From: Armatimonadia bacterium
GTDB lineage: Bacteria; Armatimonadota; Zipacnadia; Zipacnadales; JABUFB01
Length of the DNA stretch: 64,000 nucleotides
Direction of reading: 5' to 3'
Assembly: GCA_039679385.1 (NCBI GenBank)
Contig: JBDKVB010000050.1
Span: 1 to 64,000, forward strand
Part shown: positions 16,709 to 25,909 of the stretch, one piece after another
Numbering within the stretch: position 1 is the first letter of the stretch
Layout: each line of letters opens with the position of its first letter
The notes under the pieces: generated by a model
Told to the model about the DNA's origin: nothing
The model's database searches: none
The model's input: the letters and a program-made list of their open reading frames with translations, nothing else
Position numbers and translations under genes: made by a program

Positions 16709-17694
16709 CAGGTCTTCTGCGCACCTCGACGGCCGACGCGCACAAGCGCCAGGACGAAAAGCCCGGCGACGAAGAGTGCGAGGCTCGCAGGTTCGGGCGT
16801 GACAGCGTTCTCGGCCATGTAGCCGACGACGCCTCGGGTGACGCGAGTGGCGTAGTTGTAGTCGATGTAGTTCAAGGTGTCGGTGCTGTCCTGGGCGGTG
16901 TGGTAGTACGGGTTCGAGGAGAAGGAGTCCTCGATGAGCAGGCAGGCGGGCTTACCGACCTCCTGGAAGCTCTGATGGTCGCTGGCGCCGATGGCGCCCC
17001 GATCCACGGCCTGCAGCCCCTGCCCATAGGTGTTGATCGCGTAGGCCAGTTCCGTCTTGAGGGCCGCATCGCCGGGCAGGCTGCCGGTGCCCTTGTAGAG
17101 GGCGACCCTATCATGGCTGCTGGTCGCCGGGTTGTAGGCAATCATGTCGAGATCGACCATACCGAGTATCTGGTCGAGGCTGTGGGCAGCGGCGTAGCCC
17201 CGACTGCCGTGGAGGCCCTGCTCCTCGCGGTCGAAGGCGATGAAGACCAGCGTAGCCTCGAAGTCGTACTGGCTGAGTACCCGGGCCGACTCAAGCACTC
17301 CCGCAACGCCGCTGGCGTTGTCGTCGGCTCCCGGGTTGCTGACGGAATCGTAGTGAGCGCCCACGACGAAGATGTCATTAGGCCGTCGCGTTCCGCCCCA
17401 GACGCCGACCACGTTGTAGCCGGTGTAGCCCCCGTGGGAGAAGTACTCCAGGCTGGTCGTGAGTCCGAAGCTCGAGAAGGCGTTGTAGATGGCGGTGCGC
17501 GCCAGGTCGTGCTCGGCACCGTAACCGCGGTTGTCGCCGGTCTCGGTGTAGAGCATGTCCTGCAGGTAGTAGGTGTAGCTGGTCTCACTGACGTCATCCA
17601 CGATGGTTGAGATCGAGGCGGCCAGGCAGGGGGCGACGGGAAGCGCCGCGTAGAAGACGACAAGGCATACCCATGGGCGGACACTGCAAACCAC
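16708..17694 (-). CDS. secreted M28 zinc aminopeptidase with PEP-CTERM anchor
   Basis: A signal peptide (about residues 5-27, VCLVVFYAALPVAPCLAAS) leads into an M28 peptidase domain. The two-zinc site is visible as GAHYDSV (His), PGADDNASGVAGVLE (Asp), DREEQGLHGS (Glu-Glu), MVDLDMIAYN (Asp) and the ASDHQSF His. The C-terminus is TPEPASLALFVAGLFVLALV followed by RVGRRGA: a PEP motif, membrane helix and basic tail typical of exosortase substrates. GAGGTGAT lies so that a GTG at 17694 is best placed (8 bases from GAGG); an ATG at 17700 is only 2 bases away. No exosortase gene is in the window. Confidence 0.9.
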   Translation of the reverse strand: MVCSVRPWVCLVVFYAALPVAPCLAASISTIVDDVSETSYTYYLQDMLYTETGDNRGYGAEHDLARTAIYNAFSSFGLTTSLEYFSHGGYTGYNVVGVWGGTRRPNDIFVVGAHYDSVSNPGADDNASGVAGVLESARVLSQYDFEATLVFIAFDREEQGLHGSRGYAAAHSLDQILGMVDLDMIAYNPATSSHDRVALYKGTGSLPGDAALKTELAYAINTYGQGLQAVDRGAIGASDHQSFQEVGKPACLLIEDSFSSNPYYHTAQDSTDTLNYIDYNYATRVTRGVVGYMAENAVTPEPASLALFVAGLFVLALVRVGRRGAQKT

Positions 17695-17849
17695 GGCCAT
17701 CACCTCGAACCAATCGAGGATAGAAACTGCTGCGGCACGAAGGTCTGTCGCCCCGGGTGCTATGAGTATACTGAGGAGCGCCGCCCGCCTCAAGACCAGG
17801 GTGGGGCGGAAGCAAGCGATCGACCTCGGTCCCGGCTTCCTTCGCGAAG

Positions 17850-18911
17850 TCAGACGGCGGCGTAGAGTGCGGCGTGGTCGGCGAACTGCTGCGCGACCTG
17901 CTGCGGCTTAGCGGTGCCCGTGGTGCCAAGCTGCTGGATCGTCAGCGACGCGACGCAGTTGCCCATGACGGCAGCCTCCTGCAAGGTAGCTCCCGCGCAG
18001 AGGGCACTGACGATACCGGCCGTGGTGCTGTCACCGGCGCCGACGATGTCGATGGGACCGGAGACCGGGATGCCTGGGATGTGTGTGGAGCGCCCTGCCT
18101 CGAAGACTACAATCCCCTCCGCGCCGGCGGTCACGAAGGCTGGTCGATTGTTGCGGGCGACGATCTGAGCGCCGAACCTGGCCGCGTCTGCGGCGGTCAG
18201 GGCTTCCTCTTCCCCCTCGTAACCACAGGACCGCGCAGCCTCCAGCTTGTTGGGCTTGATGATGACGTCGCGGAAGCGGGAGATGCAGGCCCGTGAGTCC
18301 GCGAAGAAGACGACCTGCGGGTGACTGCGCGCCAGGGCGGACAGCTCTGCGCGAACTGTGTCGGTGACTACGCCCAGCTCAGGCTCGGCAATCTGGTCGG
18401 CGATGACGACTGCCTGCACCTGCGGCAGCAGGTCGCCAAGCTCCTGCAGCAGCCTCTCCTGCAGGCTCGCAGCGAGTGGCTCGCGGTTCTTGATGTCCAG
18501 GCGGTTCAACTCGCGCTCGACGCCGGCGGCGTTTCGCAGCATTGGCTTAATGTAGGTCGGGGTCGCCACGTCCGCACAGGTCAGCAGATGGGTACTGTCA
18601 GCACCGGTGCGGTCGAGGCCCTGGCGCAACTCGTACCCTTCGCCATCTTCGCCGGTGAAGCCGACGGCGTAGACTTTCCCCACCTCCAGGGCGGTCAGGT
18701 TGTTGGTCACAGTCCCTGCGGCACCGGGGCTGCAGCGACGGCCGACGACCTGGTAAGCGTCCAGCCCGGTCTCCAGGGACACCTCGGTGAGCGCCTCCTC
18801 CAGCGTCAGGTACTTATCCAGGAAGAAGTCACCGAAGACAGCGACGGAAGCACTGCGGAAGCCGGTCAGGAGCTCTTGGAGGTGGTTCAAATCCATGGTA
18901 TCTGGTCCCAT
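17850..18911 (-). CDS. PfkB family sugar kinase, RfaE1/HldE-like
   Basis: A ribokinase-fold kinase of 353 residues. The start of the fold (SASVAVFGDFFLDKYL) and the order of motifs resemble the kinase half of HldE, which makes heptose-1,7-bisphosphate for lipopolysaccharide core. The phosphate/anion loop and catalytic base are in DIVGAGDSTTAGIVSAL. GGRRCSPGAAGTVTNNL-type substrate region is VVGRRCSPGAAGTVTNNLTA. There is no adenylyltransferase domain and no other heptose gene next to it, so the sugar cannot be named. It is followed on the same strand by the M28 peptidase after 155 bases and preceded by ptb. Confidence 0.82.
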   Translation of the reverse strand: MGPDTMDLNHLQELLTGFRSASVAVFGDFFLDKYLTLEEALTEVSLETGLDAYQVVGRRCSPGAAGTVTNNLTALEVGKVYAVGFTGEDGEGYELRQGLDRTGADSTHLLTCADVATPTYIKPMLRNAAGVERELNRLDIKNREPLAASLQERLLQELGDLLPQVQAVVIADQIAEPELGVVTDTVRAELSALARSHPQVVFFADSRACISRFRDVIIKPNKLEAARSCGYEGEEEALTAADAARFGAQIVARNNRPAFVTAGAEGIVVFEAGRSTHIPGIPVSGPIDIVGAGDSTTAGIVSALCAGATLQEAAVMGNCVASLTIQQLGTTGTAKPQQVAQQFADHAALYAAV

Positions 18912-18986
18912 GAGGCCTCACGTCGGCAGTCAAGGACCGACCGGACAGGAGGCGGCTGTGAGCTGTGAGCTTCAGGGCCACGTGGC

Positions 18987-19928
18987 TCAGAAGTGCACGC
19001 GGCCGATCTTCAGGCGACCGCTGCGCTGCATCCCGGCCATCAGCACGGCGGCGGCGATGGAGTAGAGCTTGGACTCGGCGCTGTCGGCCCGCGAGGTCAG
19101 CACCACCGGAGCGGCTGCGCCGACAAGCACGCCTGCAGTGCGGCCGCCTGCGAGGAAGGCGAAGGTCTTGGAGAGGATGTTGCCGGACTCGATGTCGGGC
19201 GTCAGCAGGACATCACAGTCGCCGGCGACCTCTCCCGGAATCCGCTTGATGACCGCAGCCTCCTTCGAGACCGCGTTGTCCAGGGCCAGAGGACCGTCGA
19301 CCTGGCAAGTCGGGAACTGGTTGCGGTGGGACATGGCATGAAGAGCGGCGGCATCCAGCGTTGCCTGCATCTTTGGGTTGATCTGCTCGGTGGCCGCCAG
19401 CACGCCGATCTTGGGCCGGTCGATCCCCAAGACGTTTGCAAGGTACACGGCGTTGAGGATGATCTCGGCCTTGCCCTCCAGGTCGGGGGCGATATTCATG
19501 GCCCCGTCGGTGACCAGGGTGAGCTTGCCTCGCGCCGTGGTCTCCAGGATGAAGACGTGGGACATGATGCTCTCAGTGCGCAGGCCGGTCTCCTTGTCGA
19601 GGATTGACCGGAGGAAGTCGTCGGTATGGATCAGGCCCTTCATCAGAAGGTGGGCCGACCCGGAGCGCACCAACTCGCAAGCCATCCGAGCCGCCTTCAG
19701 GTCATCAGGCTCGTGGAGGATCTGCAGGCCGACGGGATCGAGACCGACCTCGGCGGCCAGGCTCTCGATCTGCGGCCGGTCACCAACCAGGACCGCGTCG
19801 GCGATATCCTGAGTGCGGGCATCGCGGACCGCCTCCAGCAGGTTGCCTTCCTGGGCGACTGCCACGGCTACGGTCTGGCGCGGCACGTCACGGACGGCAT
19901 CGAGGATCCCCTGGAAGTTGGTGATCAT
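18987..19928 (-). CDS. ptb: phosphate butyryltransferase / phosphate acyltransferase
   Basis: A PTA/PTB-family enzyme that swaps CoA and phosphate on short-chain acyl groups. The 313-residue protein has LLMKGLIHTDDFLRSILDKE, the LVTDGAMNIAPDLEGK core, GVLAATEQINPKMQATLDA and GDCDVLLTPDIESGNILSK, all typical of Ptb rather than the longer Pta. No butyrate kinase partner is adjacent; the neighbour is a PfkB sugar kinase. Substrate could be butyryl-, branched-chain- or propionyl-CoA. It lies 75 bases upstream of the kinase on the same strand. Confidence 0.88.
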   Translation of the reverse strand: MITNFQGILDAVRDVPRQTVAVAVAQEGNLLEAVRDARTQDIADAVLVGDRPQIESLAAEVGLDPVGLQILHEPDDLKAARMACELVRSGSAHLLMKGLIHTDDFLRSILDKETGLRTESIMSHVFILETTARGKLTLVTDGAMNIAPDLEGKAEIILNAVYLANVLGIDRPKIGVLAATEQINPKMQATLDAAALHAMSHRNQFPTCQVDGPLALDNAVSKEAAVIKRIPGEVAGDCDVLLTPDIESGNILSKTFAFLAGGRTAGVLVGAAAPVVLTSRADSAESKLYSIAAAVLMAGMQRSGRLKIGRVHF

Positions 19929-19978
19929 GGTGGCCTCCGGGCGGTAGAGTGAGTGGCGCGTTGCCGGCCAGGCGTGAC

Positions 19979-21049
19979 TTAGCCCTGACGGCGGGCTCGC
20001 AGTTGTCCGCAGGCTGCGTCGATCTCAACGCCCTTGCTGTGGCGCAAGCTGACGTTAAGACCGAACTGACGGCAGTGATGGATGAAGGCGTTGATCCGCT
20101 CCTTGCTCGGGGCCCGCAGGTTCGCGTGACTCACCGGGTTGAGGGGGATCACGTTGACATGGTGAGGCTGGTGACGCAGGAGCTTCCCCAGCTCTCGCGT
20201 GTGGTCAAGGAGGTCGTTGACGCCCTCGATGATCACGTAGGCGAAGGTCACCGGTTGGCCGCCAGTGGCTTCGCTGTACTCCTTGCAGGCGGCGACGACC
20301 TCGGAAAGGGGCCACTTGGACGCGCCGGGCATGAGCCGCTGCCGGACCTCATCGTTGGAGGCATTCAGCGAAATGGTCAACTCGGTGCGCAGCCCCTCCT
20401 GGGTGTAGCGCCGGATCATCGGCACGACGCCCGAAGTAGAGACCGTGATCCGTGAGGGTGACATCCCGAAGGCGCGCTTGTCCGTGAGCATGCGCACAGC
20501 CGCCACAGTCCCCGGGTAGTTGTGGAAGGGCTCGCCCATGCCCATGAAGACCACGTTCGAGACCGGGTAGAAGGGCTCGTCGGCGGTCGCAGGCTCCTCA
20601 CCGGTGAGGCCCTTGGCGCGCAGGCTGATGAGCTGGAGGAGGATTTCCCCCACGGACAGGTTGCGCTCGCACTGCTGCTGACCGGTGGCGCAGAAGGTGC
20701 AGCGGACGTTGCAGCCGATCTGGGTCGAGAGGCAGGCGGTGTAGGTGTTGCCCATGCGGATCCGCACGCACTCCACCGAACCGCCCTTCTCATGGGGCAG
20801 GTTCAGCAGGAGTTTGGTGGCCTCAGCACCGGCAGAGACAGCCGCAGGCTGCAAGGGTCCCACGCGGAAGGTCTCGGCGAGGTCGAGGCGTAGCTCCTTG
20901 CTGAGGTTCGTCATGTCCTCGAAGGAGGCGGCGTTGTGCCGGTACGCCCACTCGAAGACCTGGCGGGCATGGAAGGGCTTTTCGCCGTGCTTGTTCATCC
21001 AGGCGGCGAACTCATCGAAGGTCAGGTTATACAGGAGCCGTTCGGGCAA
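19979..21049 (-). CDS. rlmN: dual-specificity rRNA/tRNA adenine-C2 methyltransferase RlmN
   Basis: A radical-SAM enzyme that methylates A2503 of 23S rRNA and A37 of some tRNAs. In this 356-residue protein the N-terminal helical region (KPFHARQVFEWAYRHNAASF) precedes the cluster motif CNVRCTFC (Cys113, 117, 120). The central segment NVVFMGMGEPFHNYPGTVAA and the C-terminal AACGQLRARR carry the second catalytic Cys. The C-terminus keeps RHSKGVEIDAACGQL. It is divergent from trpB, so the 260-base gap holds promoters for both. Confidence 0.96.
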   Translation of the reverse strand: MPERLLYNLTFDEFAAWMNKHGEKPFHARQVFEWAYRHNAASFEDMTNLSKELRLDLAETFRVGPLQPAAVSAGAEATKLLLNLPHEKGGSVECVRIRMGNTYTACLSTQIGCNVRCTFCATGQQQCERNLSVGEILLQLISLRAKGLTGEEPATADEPFYPVSNVVFMGMGEPFHNYPGTVAAVRMLTDKRAFGMSPSRITVSTSGVVPMIRRYTQEGLRTELTISLNASNDEVRQRLMPGASKWPLSEVVAACKEYSEATGGQPVTFAYVIIEGVNDLLDHTRELGKLLRHQPHHVNVIPLNPVSHANLRAPSKERINAFIHHCRQFGLNVSLRHSKGVEIDAACGQLRARRQG

Positions 21050-21118
21050 GAGCAGTCACATCATTTCGTGGAAGAGGGATACGCGAAGGCCAGATCTGGA
21101 CCCGCCTGAGGCGGCGTG

Positions 21119-21148
21119 TTGACGCTAAGCGTGTGCAGCAGGTATCTT
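21119..21148 (+). promoter_or_regulatory. candidate trpB promoter
   Basis: TTGACG (21119-21124) and TATCTT (21143-21148) are 18 bases apart, about 160 bases before trpB. A second TTGACA lies at 21147-21152 without a good -10. The long leader to 21310 shows no Trp-rich leader peptide. Confidence 0.4.
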
Positions 21149-21309
21149 GACAGACGGGGTAGAATAAGTCAATTCTCGCTGGTTCCTATTGGCCGGCAAG
21201 GTGGGCCGGTTGCGGAAGGGAGAGCCGCGACCGCGCTGGAGAGCAGGGCCACGTCAAGAGGCAGACGCAGCCCAAGAGTTGCGCGGCTGCCGAAAGGGGA
21301 GACGTACCT

Positions 21310-22665
21310 GTGAGCGAACGACGAATCGACCTGCCGATATCCGAGATCCCTGACAAGTGGTACAACGTCGCCGCAGACTTGCCGACGCCGCTGCAGCCGC
21401 CGCGGAACCCGGTGACAGGTCAGCCCTTGACCGCAGCGGACATGGCGCCGCTGTTCCCCATGGCGCTGCTGGCACAGGAGATGAGCGCGGAGCGCTGGCA
21501 CGAGATTCCGGACGAGGTCCGCGAGGTCTACAAGATTTGGCGGCCGACGCCCGTGTTCCGCGCCTACGCCCTCGAAAAGGCCCTGGACACCCCGGCGCAC
21601 ATCTACTACAAGAACGAGGGTGTAAGTCCGGCGGGGAGCCACAAGCCCAATACCGCCGTGGCGCAGGCGTACTACAACAAGGCAGAAGGCATCAACCGTC
21701 TGACGACTGAGACCGGCGCGGGGCAGTGGGGCGCATCGCTGGCGATGGCCTGCAGCATGTTCGACATGGAATGCATCGTGTACATGGTCAGGGTCAGCTA
21801 CGAGCAGAAGCCCTACCGCCGGCTGCAGATGAAGACCTGGGGAGCAACCTGCTACTCCAGCCCGAGCGAACAGACCGAGTTCGGCCGCAAGATCCGTGCC
21901 GAGATGCCGGACACACCCGGCTCGCTGGGGATGGCTATCTCTGAGGCCGTCGAGGACGCCGTCAAGCGTGACGACACGCACTACTCCCTCGGGAGCGTGC
22001 TGAACCACGTCATGCTGCATCAGACGGTCATCGGTCTTGAGGCCAAGAAGCAGATGGAGATCGCGGGCGAGTACCCGGATGTGGTCATCGCCTGCCACGG
22101 TGGCGGGTCCAACTTCGCCGGCATGTCCTTCCCCTTTGCCTACGACAAGCTGACCCAGGGCAAGCAGGTTCGGATCATCGCCGCAGAGCCAACAGCCTCG
22201 CCGACCCTGACCCGCGGCCCGCTTGCTTACGACTTCGGCGACACGGCCGGCATGACCCCGCTGCTGCGGATGTACACCCTGGGGCACAACTTCGTCCCGG
22301 CACCGGTTCACGCCGGTGGTCTGCGGTACCACGGCTCTTCGCCGCTGGTCTCGGCACTGCTCAAGGACAAGGTCATCGAGGCCCAGGCCTTCAACCAGTT
22401 GGAGTGCTACGAGGCCGCCGTGCAGTTCGCCCGCAGCGAGAGCTGGATTCCGGCGCCGGAGACCTCCCACGCAATCCGCTGCGCTATCAACCAGGCTCTC
22501 GAGGCGAAGGAGGCCGGGGAGAAGCGCGTCATCCTGCTCAACTGGAGCGGTCACGGCCTGCTGGACCTCCCGGGCTACGACGCCTACTTCGAGGGCAAGC
22601 TCACGGACCAGCCCATGGCCGACGCCGACCTGGAGAAGTCCCTGGCAGAGCTCCCGAAGCTGTAG
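21310..22665 (+). CDS. trpB: TrpB2-type tryptophan synthase beta chain-like enzyme
   Basis: A PLP enzyme joining indole and serine. At 451 residues with an N-terminal extension and the order [20 protein letters not shown] ... [15 protein letters not shown], it belongs to the TrpB2 clade rather than the standard 400-residue TrpB1. PLP Lys112 is in [25 protein letters not shown] and [14 protein letters not shown] are the substrate and phosphate-binding loops. TrpB2 enzymes often act without a tightly bound TrpA; none is nearby, and trpF follows. The GTG start has GGGGAG 8 bases upstream. Confidence 0.94.
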   Translation: MSERRIDLPISEIPDKWYNVAADLPTPLQPPRNPVTGQPLTAADMAPLFPMALLAQEMSAERWHEIPDEVREVYKIWRPTPVFRAYALEKALDTPAHIYYKNEGVSPAGSHKPNTAVAQAYYNKAEGINRLTTETGAGQWGASLAMACSMFDMECIVYMVRVSYEQKPYRRLQMKTWGATCYSSPSEQTEFGRKIRAEMPDTPGSLGMAISEAVEDAVKRDDTHYSLGSVLNHVMLHQTVIGLEAKKQMEIAGEYPDVVIACHGGGSNFAGMSFPFAYDKLTQGKQVRIIAAEPTASPTLTRGPLAYDFGDTAGMTPLLRMYTLGHNFVPAPVHAGGLRYHGSSPLVSALLKDKVIEAQAFNQLECYEAAVQFARSESWIPAPETSHAIRCAINQALEAKEAGEKRVILLNWSGHGLLDLPGYDAYFEGKLTDQPMADADLEKSLAELPKL

Positions 22666-22694
22666 CTTGCCGGACAGAACGCACCGACGCCCTT

Positions 22695-22731
22695 GCGGGC
22701 GAGAGGGTTCAGTTGCCTCTCGCCCGCTTTT
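22695..22731 (+). terminator. intrinsic terminator after trpB
   Basis: A perfect 12-bp stem (22695-22706 with 22716-22727), loop of nine, then TTTTCG. It separates trpB from trpF, so trpF needs read-through or its own promoter in the following 94 bases. Confidence 0.88.
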
Positions 22732-22761
22732 CGTACCCGGACTACGCCGGAATTCAGCCAA

Positions 22762-22804
22762 GGGGCCGCGAGGCCCCGGGGCGGAACTGGGTTCTGCAGA
22801 ACCC
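22762..22804 (+). other. two palindromic hairpins in the trpF leader
   Basis: GGGGCC-GCGA-GGCCCC (22762-22777) is a stable GNRA-loop hairpin. Twelve bases on is a 16-base perfect palindrome, GGGTTCTGCAGAACCC (22789-22804), which ends 21 bases before the trpF ATG. It could be an operator or an RNA element. No T-run follows. Confidence 0.5.
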
Positions 22805-22825
22805 CTGCAAGGAGTGCCGAGCAGC

Positions 22826-23536
22826 ATGTTCCAGCGGAGACTGCTGAAGGTCTGCGGGCTGACACGAGTGACGGACCTCCGGCTCGCCCAGCGCCTCGGG
22901 GTGGACTACCTGGGCGCCATCCTGGAGGTCGAGCGGTCGCCACGCAGCCTGTCGCGCGAGACGCTGCCAAAGCTCCTGCGTTGCGCTCCCCGGCAGGGAG
23001 TCGTGGTGACGGTCTCCGAGGACCTGAGCCTGCTGGAGCAGGTCGCAAGGACTGCGCAGGCTGCTGCCGTGCAACTCCATGGCGGGCAAAGCCCCGAGTT
23101 GGCACACAAGCTCGCACAGCGTCTCCCCTCCCCCACCGAGATCTGGGGCGTGCTGGCCATGCCTGCGGACAGCGATGAAGCCCGGCGGAGAATCGGCGAA
23201 CTGGCCGCGGAAGCTGAGGAACTCGCGCAGGCCGGAGTGGCGAAGGTGATTCTCGACTCGAAGGTGAAGGGCATCAGCGGCGGCACTGGCGTCCCTATGA
23301 ACTGGGAGCTTGCCGCGCAGGTCGTCACAAGCTGCCGGGTACCAGTCCTACTCGCGGGAGGCTTAACCCCGGCGAACGCCGCGGAAGCACTGTCCGTGAG
23401 CGCTGCTGCCGGCCTGGATGTCTCTTCCAGCGTGGAGGCGAGTCCGGGGGTCAAGTCGCCGCAGGCAGTGCGAGCACTGGCGTTGGCAGTGGCGAACTGG
23501 GAACCCGGCGAGGACTCGCCGCGAGAGATAAGCTGA
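22826..23536 (+). CDS. trpF: phosphoribosylanthranilate isomerase
   Basis: TrpF does the Amadori rearrangement of phosphoribosylanthranilate in tryptophan synthesis. The TIM barrel of 236 residues has LLKVCGLTRVTDLRLAQRLG (catalytic Cys), VDYLGAILEVERSPRSLS, AAAVQLHGGQSPE, and the phosphate site LLAGGLTPANAAEA with AAGLDVSSSVEASPGVKS at the end (catalytic Asp). The frame is open far upstream, but the ATG at 22826 is the first that fits: conservation begins there and AAGGAG is 11 bases upstream. The other trp genes are not in view. Confidence 0.94.
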   Translation: MFQRRLLKVCGLTRVTDLRLAQRLGVDYLGAILEVERSPRSLSRETLPKLLRCAPRQGVVVTVSEDLSLLEQVARTAQAAAVQLHGGQSPELAHKLAQRLPSPTEIWGVLAMPADSDEARRRIGELAAEAEELAQAGVAKVILDSKVKGISGGTGVPMNWELAAQVVTSCRVPVLLAGGLTPANAAEALSVSAAAGLDVSSSVEASPGVKSPQAVRALALAVANWEPGEDSPREIS

Positions 23537-23558
23537 CCCCTGACCACAGGAGGCCGTC

Positions 23559-24644
23559 ATGCGCACCGAGCCACAACCCGACTTCAAGCCCAGCTTCCAT
23601 TGTCAGCATCCGGCCTTCTGGGCCGGTGACCTGACCACCATCTGCGCGCGCGTGAAGGCTTACCAGAAGGGCTCGGTGCGGCAGATCGCGACGTCACCCG
23701 GTGGCCGTCCGCTCTTCGTGGCGGAGTACAACGACAGAGAGCCCTTTGTCTCGAAGGCCAACTTCAACTCCGCGGTCGGCGCCCGCGACCTCACGGCCTA
23801 TGCGGACAAGACGCACCGGACACGGCCGGTGGTCATGATCCTGGGGCCGGTGCACGGGGAGGAAACCACCGCCAGCACCGGCTGCGTGAACCTGCTGCAG
23901 GTGCTGGAGACAGGCAAGGATCTGAGGGGAAAGCTGTGGCCAGAGCTTACGGAGTTGGCGCAGTCGTGCCGACTACTGGTCATCCCGGTGGGCAACCCGG
24001 ATGGGCTGGCGCGGTTCGGCCCGGGATGCGTCATGAACTGCGACTTCTATGAGTTCCGCTACTGGGCGCAGGGGAGTTACAAGGACGGCCGACTGTGCGA
24101 CTGGCCGGAGTGCAAGGCCCAGCACCCGATGGTCGGCGACAACGTCGGCCATCGGGGCGCCTACTTCAACGACGCCGGAGTGAACCCGATGCACGACGAG
24201 TTCACCGCGCCGATGAGCACCGAGGCACCGGCGATCCTGAAGGTCGCCCGCGAGGAGGCGCCGGAGCTGATCCTTGGCCTGCACTCGCATGAAGCGGCGC
24301 CGGCGATACTGCAGCCGGCCTATGTTCCGCTGCACATCAAGAGGGAAGCGGCGGAGTTCGCCCGGCGAGTACAGGTGGCCTTCGAAGCGGCGGGGCTTCC
24401 AAACTCGCGCCCCTTCACGCCCAGAGCAGACGGCGAGAGCGGAGCCATCGAGCCCCTGAACCTGACCGGCGCACTCTATCATGTGAGCGGTGCACTCTCG
24501 ATGACCTTCGAATCACCCTCAGGAATCGCCGGGAAACTCCAGGTCACCCACGAGGACATGCTGGACATCCAACTGACGCTGTACCAGGAAGCCCTCAAGT
24601 TCGCCCACGAACGGCTGAACGCCTGGCCTGCCGCCGCAGTCTAG
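23559..24644 (+). CDS. M14 family zinc carboxypeptidase-like protein
   Basis: A metallocarboxypeptidase-type protein of 361 residues. The zinc ligands are in LGPVHGEETTAS (HxxE) and the downstream GLHSHEAAP His. NPDGLARFGP is the substrate-carboxylate region, and MTFESPSG near the C-terminus carries the expected catalytic Glu. No signal peptide or membrane helix is seen, so it is probably cytoplasmic, unlike most M14 enzymes. It follows trpF by 22 bases with AGGAGG before its ATG. Substrate unknown: murein peptide, glutamyl or succinylglutamate-like substrates are all possible. Confidence 0.85.
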   Translation: MRTEPQPDFKPSFHCQHPAFWAGDLTTICARVKAYQKGSVRQIATSPGGRPLFVAEYNDREPFVSKANFNSAVGARDLTAYADKTHRTRPVVMILGPVHGEETTASTGCVNLLQVLETGKDLRGKLWPELTELAQSCRLLVIPVGNPDGLARFGPGCVMNCDFYEFRYWAQGSYKDGRLCDWPECKAQHPMVGDNVGHRGAYFNDAGVNPMHDEFTAPMSTEAPAILKVAREEAPELILGLHSHEAAPAILQPAYVPLHIKREAAEFARRVQVAFEAAGLPNSRPFTPRADGESGAIEPLNLTGALYHVSGALSMTFESPSGIAGKLQVTHEDMLDIQLTLYQEALKFAHERLNAWPAAAV

Positions 24645-24662
24645 GGCAGCAGGCCCGAACCG

Positions 24663-24676
24663 CTTGCCGCGGCAAG
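24663..24676. terminator. palindrome between convergent genes
   Basis: CTTGCCGCGGCAAG, a 14-base perfect palindrome, lies in the 40-base gap between two convergent genes. It may form a hairpin for either strand, but no T-run follows. Confidence 0.4.
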
Positions 24677-24684
24677 AGGCTCGC

Positions 24685-25833
24685 CTAGTCGGCGCGAGTG
24701 CCGATCTTGCGCGTGTAGGTGAAGCGGACCTCGGATTCCGTCTGTGGCTCGACGGTCAGTGTCCAGCGCGACTCATTGGCGGTCTTGGTGGTCGGTGCGA
24801 GCTTGCCGGCGATGACGGCCTTCCCCGGCGTCTTCTCGACCAACTCGACGGTTGCCGCGGTGTCCAGGTGGTTGCGGAACAGGGCCGAGGTCTCCTCGAC
24901 GACGTCGTACCCCGACACGCGCCCCGTCTTGTCCATCTCAAGGCTGGTCTTGCTGCGCGAGAGCGTCTTGCGCTCGAAGACCAGGTTGCGCTCCACGCCC
25001 AGATCGAACTCGGTCACCTTGTCGCTCTGCTGTTCAAGATCGTCGGCACCGACCCAGGCCCGCACATCATCGCGGATCTGCTCGATCTCGACGTGACCCT
25101 TGGGGAGGATGCCGGCTCCCGGCAGGTTGCGCAGGTCCAGGAGCACGAGCCGGTGGACGTCCTGCTTGAAGGCATCCGTATCGGCCCGGTAGAGGGTGCT
25201 CGCGGGCAGGTCCTGAAGTCTCACGAACACGAAGCGACGCTGCCAACCCGGCAGGATCTCCGCTGAGTCGGCGATGGAGTAGGTGCCCTCGCGAGCGACA
25301 TCGGCGTCCTGGCTCAGCGCCACCGTGGGCGCTACACACAGGTCAAGGGAGGCGTTGCGCAGGGCCAGCTTGCTGTCGTTGGTCAGGTGGATCCGACCGG
25401 TGAGCGAAGCCGTCTTTCCGTCCGCGCTGAGCGTGAGGCGGTAGGTGGGCGTCCAGGTCAGGCCCTTGAGGAAGTAGGAGATGGTGAAGTCGCGGGCACC
25501 CGCGGTCGGGCAGTCCACGGGCCAAGCGTAGGTGTTCGTCTCGCCCACCGGCTGCCGGACCCCGCCGATCTTGGCCTCCGCCGGACCACGCAGGTCCAGC
25601 GAGGCTGCGTCGATCTGCTCGTCAGTCCAGCGGAACCGCACCTCGCTCCTACCGGCAGGAAGGAGCACCGAGCAGCTCTCGCGCACCAGCGCACGATCGG
25701 AACCTGCTGACAAGGTTACGTGCAGCGCCTGTGCCGAGGAGATCAGCGACAGGGGTACGGGGTTGTCGGCGGAGCACAGGCAGACGACGCCCAGGGTCAG
25801 CAGGACCGGCAGCAAGAGACGGACACGCTTCAT
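24685..25833 (-). CDS. exported DUF4139-like protein
   Basis: After a signal peptide (MKRVRLLLPVLLTLGVVCLC) the 382-residue protein is nearly all beta-sheet. The stretch SYFLKGLTWTPTYRLTLSAD followed by LTGRIHLTNDSKLALRNASL is the DUF4139 signature seen in mucoidy-inhibitor MuiA-like proteins. C-terminal repeats of beta strands (VVEETSALFRNHLDTAATVE) end in RFTYTRKIGTRAD. No catalytic site is evident. ATG at 25833 is preceded by AAGGAC 10 bases upstream. It is the last of a minus-strand group of exported proteins. Confidence 0.72.
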   Translation of the reverse strand: MKRVRLLLPVLLTLGVVCLCSADNPVPLSLISSAQALHVTLSAGSDRALVRESCSVLLPAGRSEVRFRWTDEQIDAASLDLRGPAEAKIGGVRQPVGETNTYAWPVDCPTAGARDFTISYFLKGLTWTPTYRLTLSADGKTASLTGRIHLTNDSKLALRNASLDLCVAPTVALSQDADVAREGTYSIADSAEILPGWQRRFVFVRLQDLPASTLYRADTDAFKQDVHRLVLLDLRNLPGAGILPKGHVEIEQIRDDVRAWVGADDLEQQSDKVTEFDLGVERNLVFERKTLSRSKTSLEMDKTGRVSGYDVVEETSALFRNHLDTAATVELVEKTPGKAVIAGKLAPTTKTANESRWTLTVEPQTESEVRFTYTRKIGTRAD

Positions 25834-25909
25834 GGTCGGAAGTCCTTTCCGCAAGGCGAGTGCCGGTGGGAGCGCAGCAAGCTTCCGCAGGTGCGCTCCC
25901 GGAGAGTCA

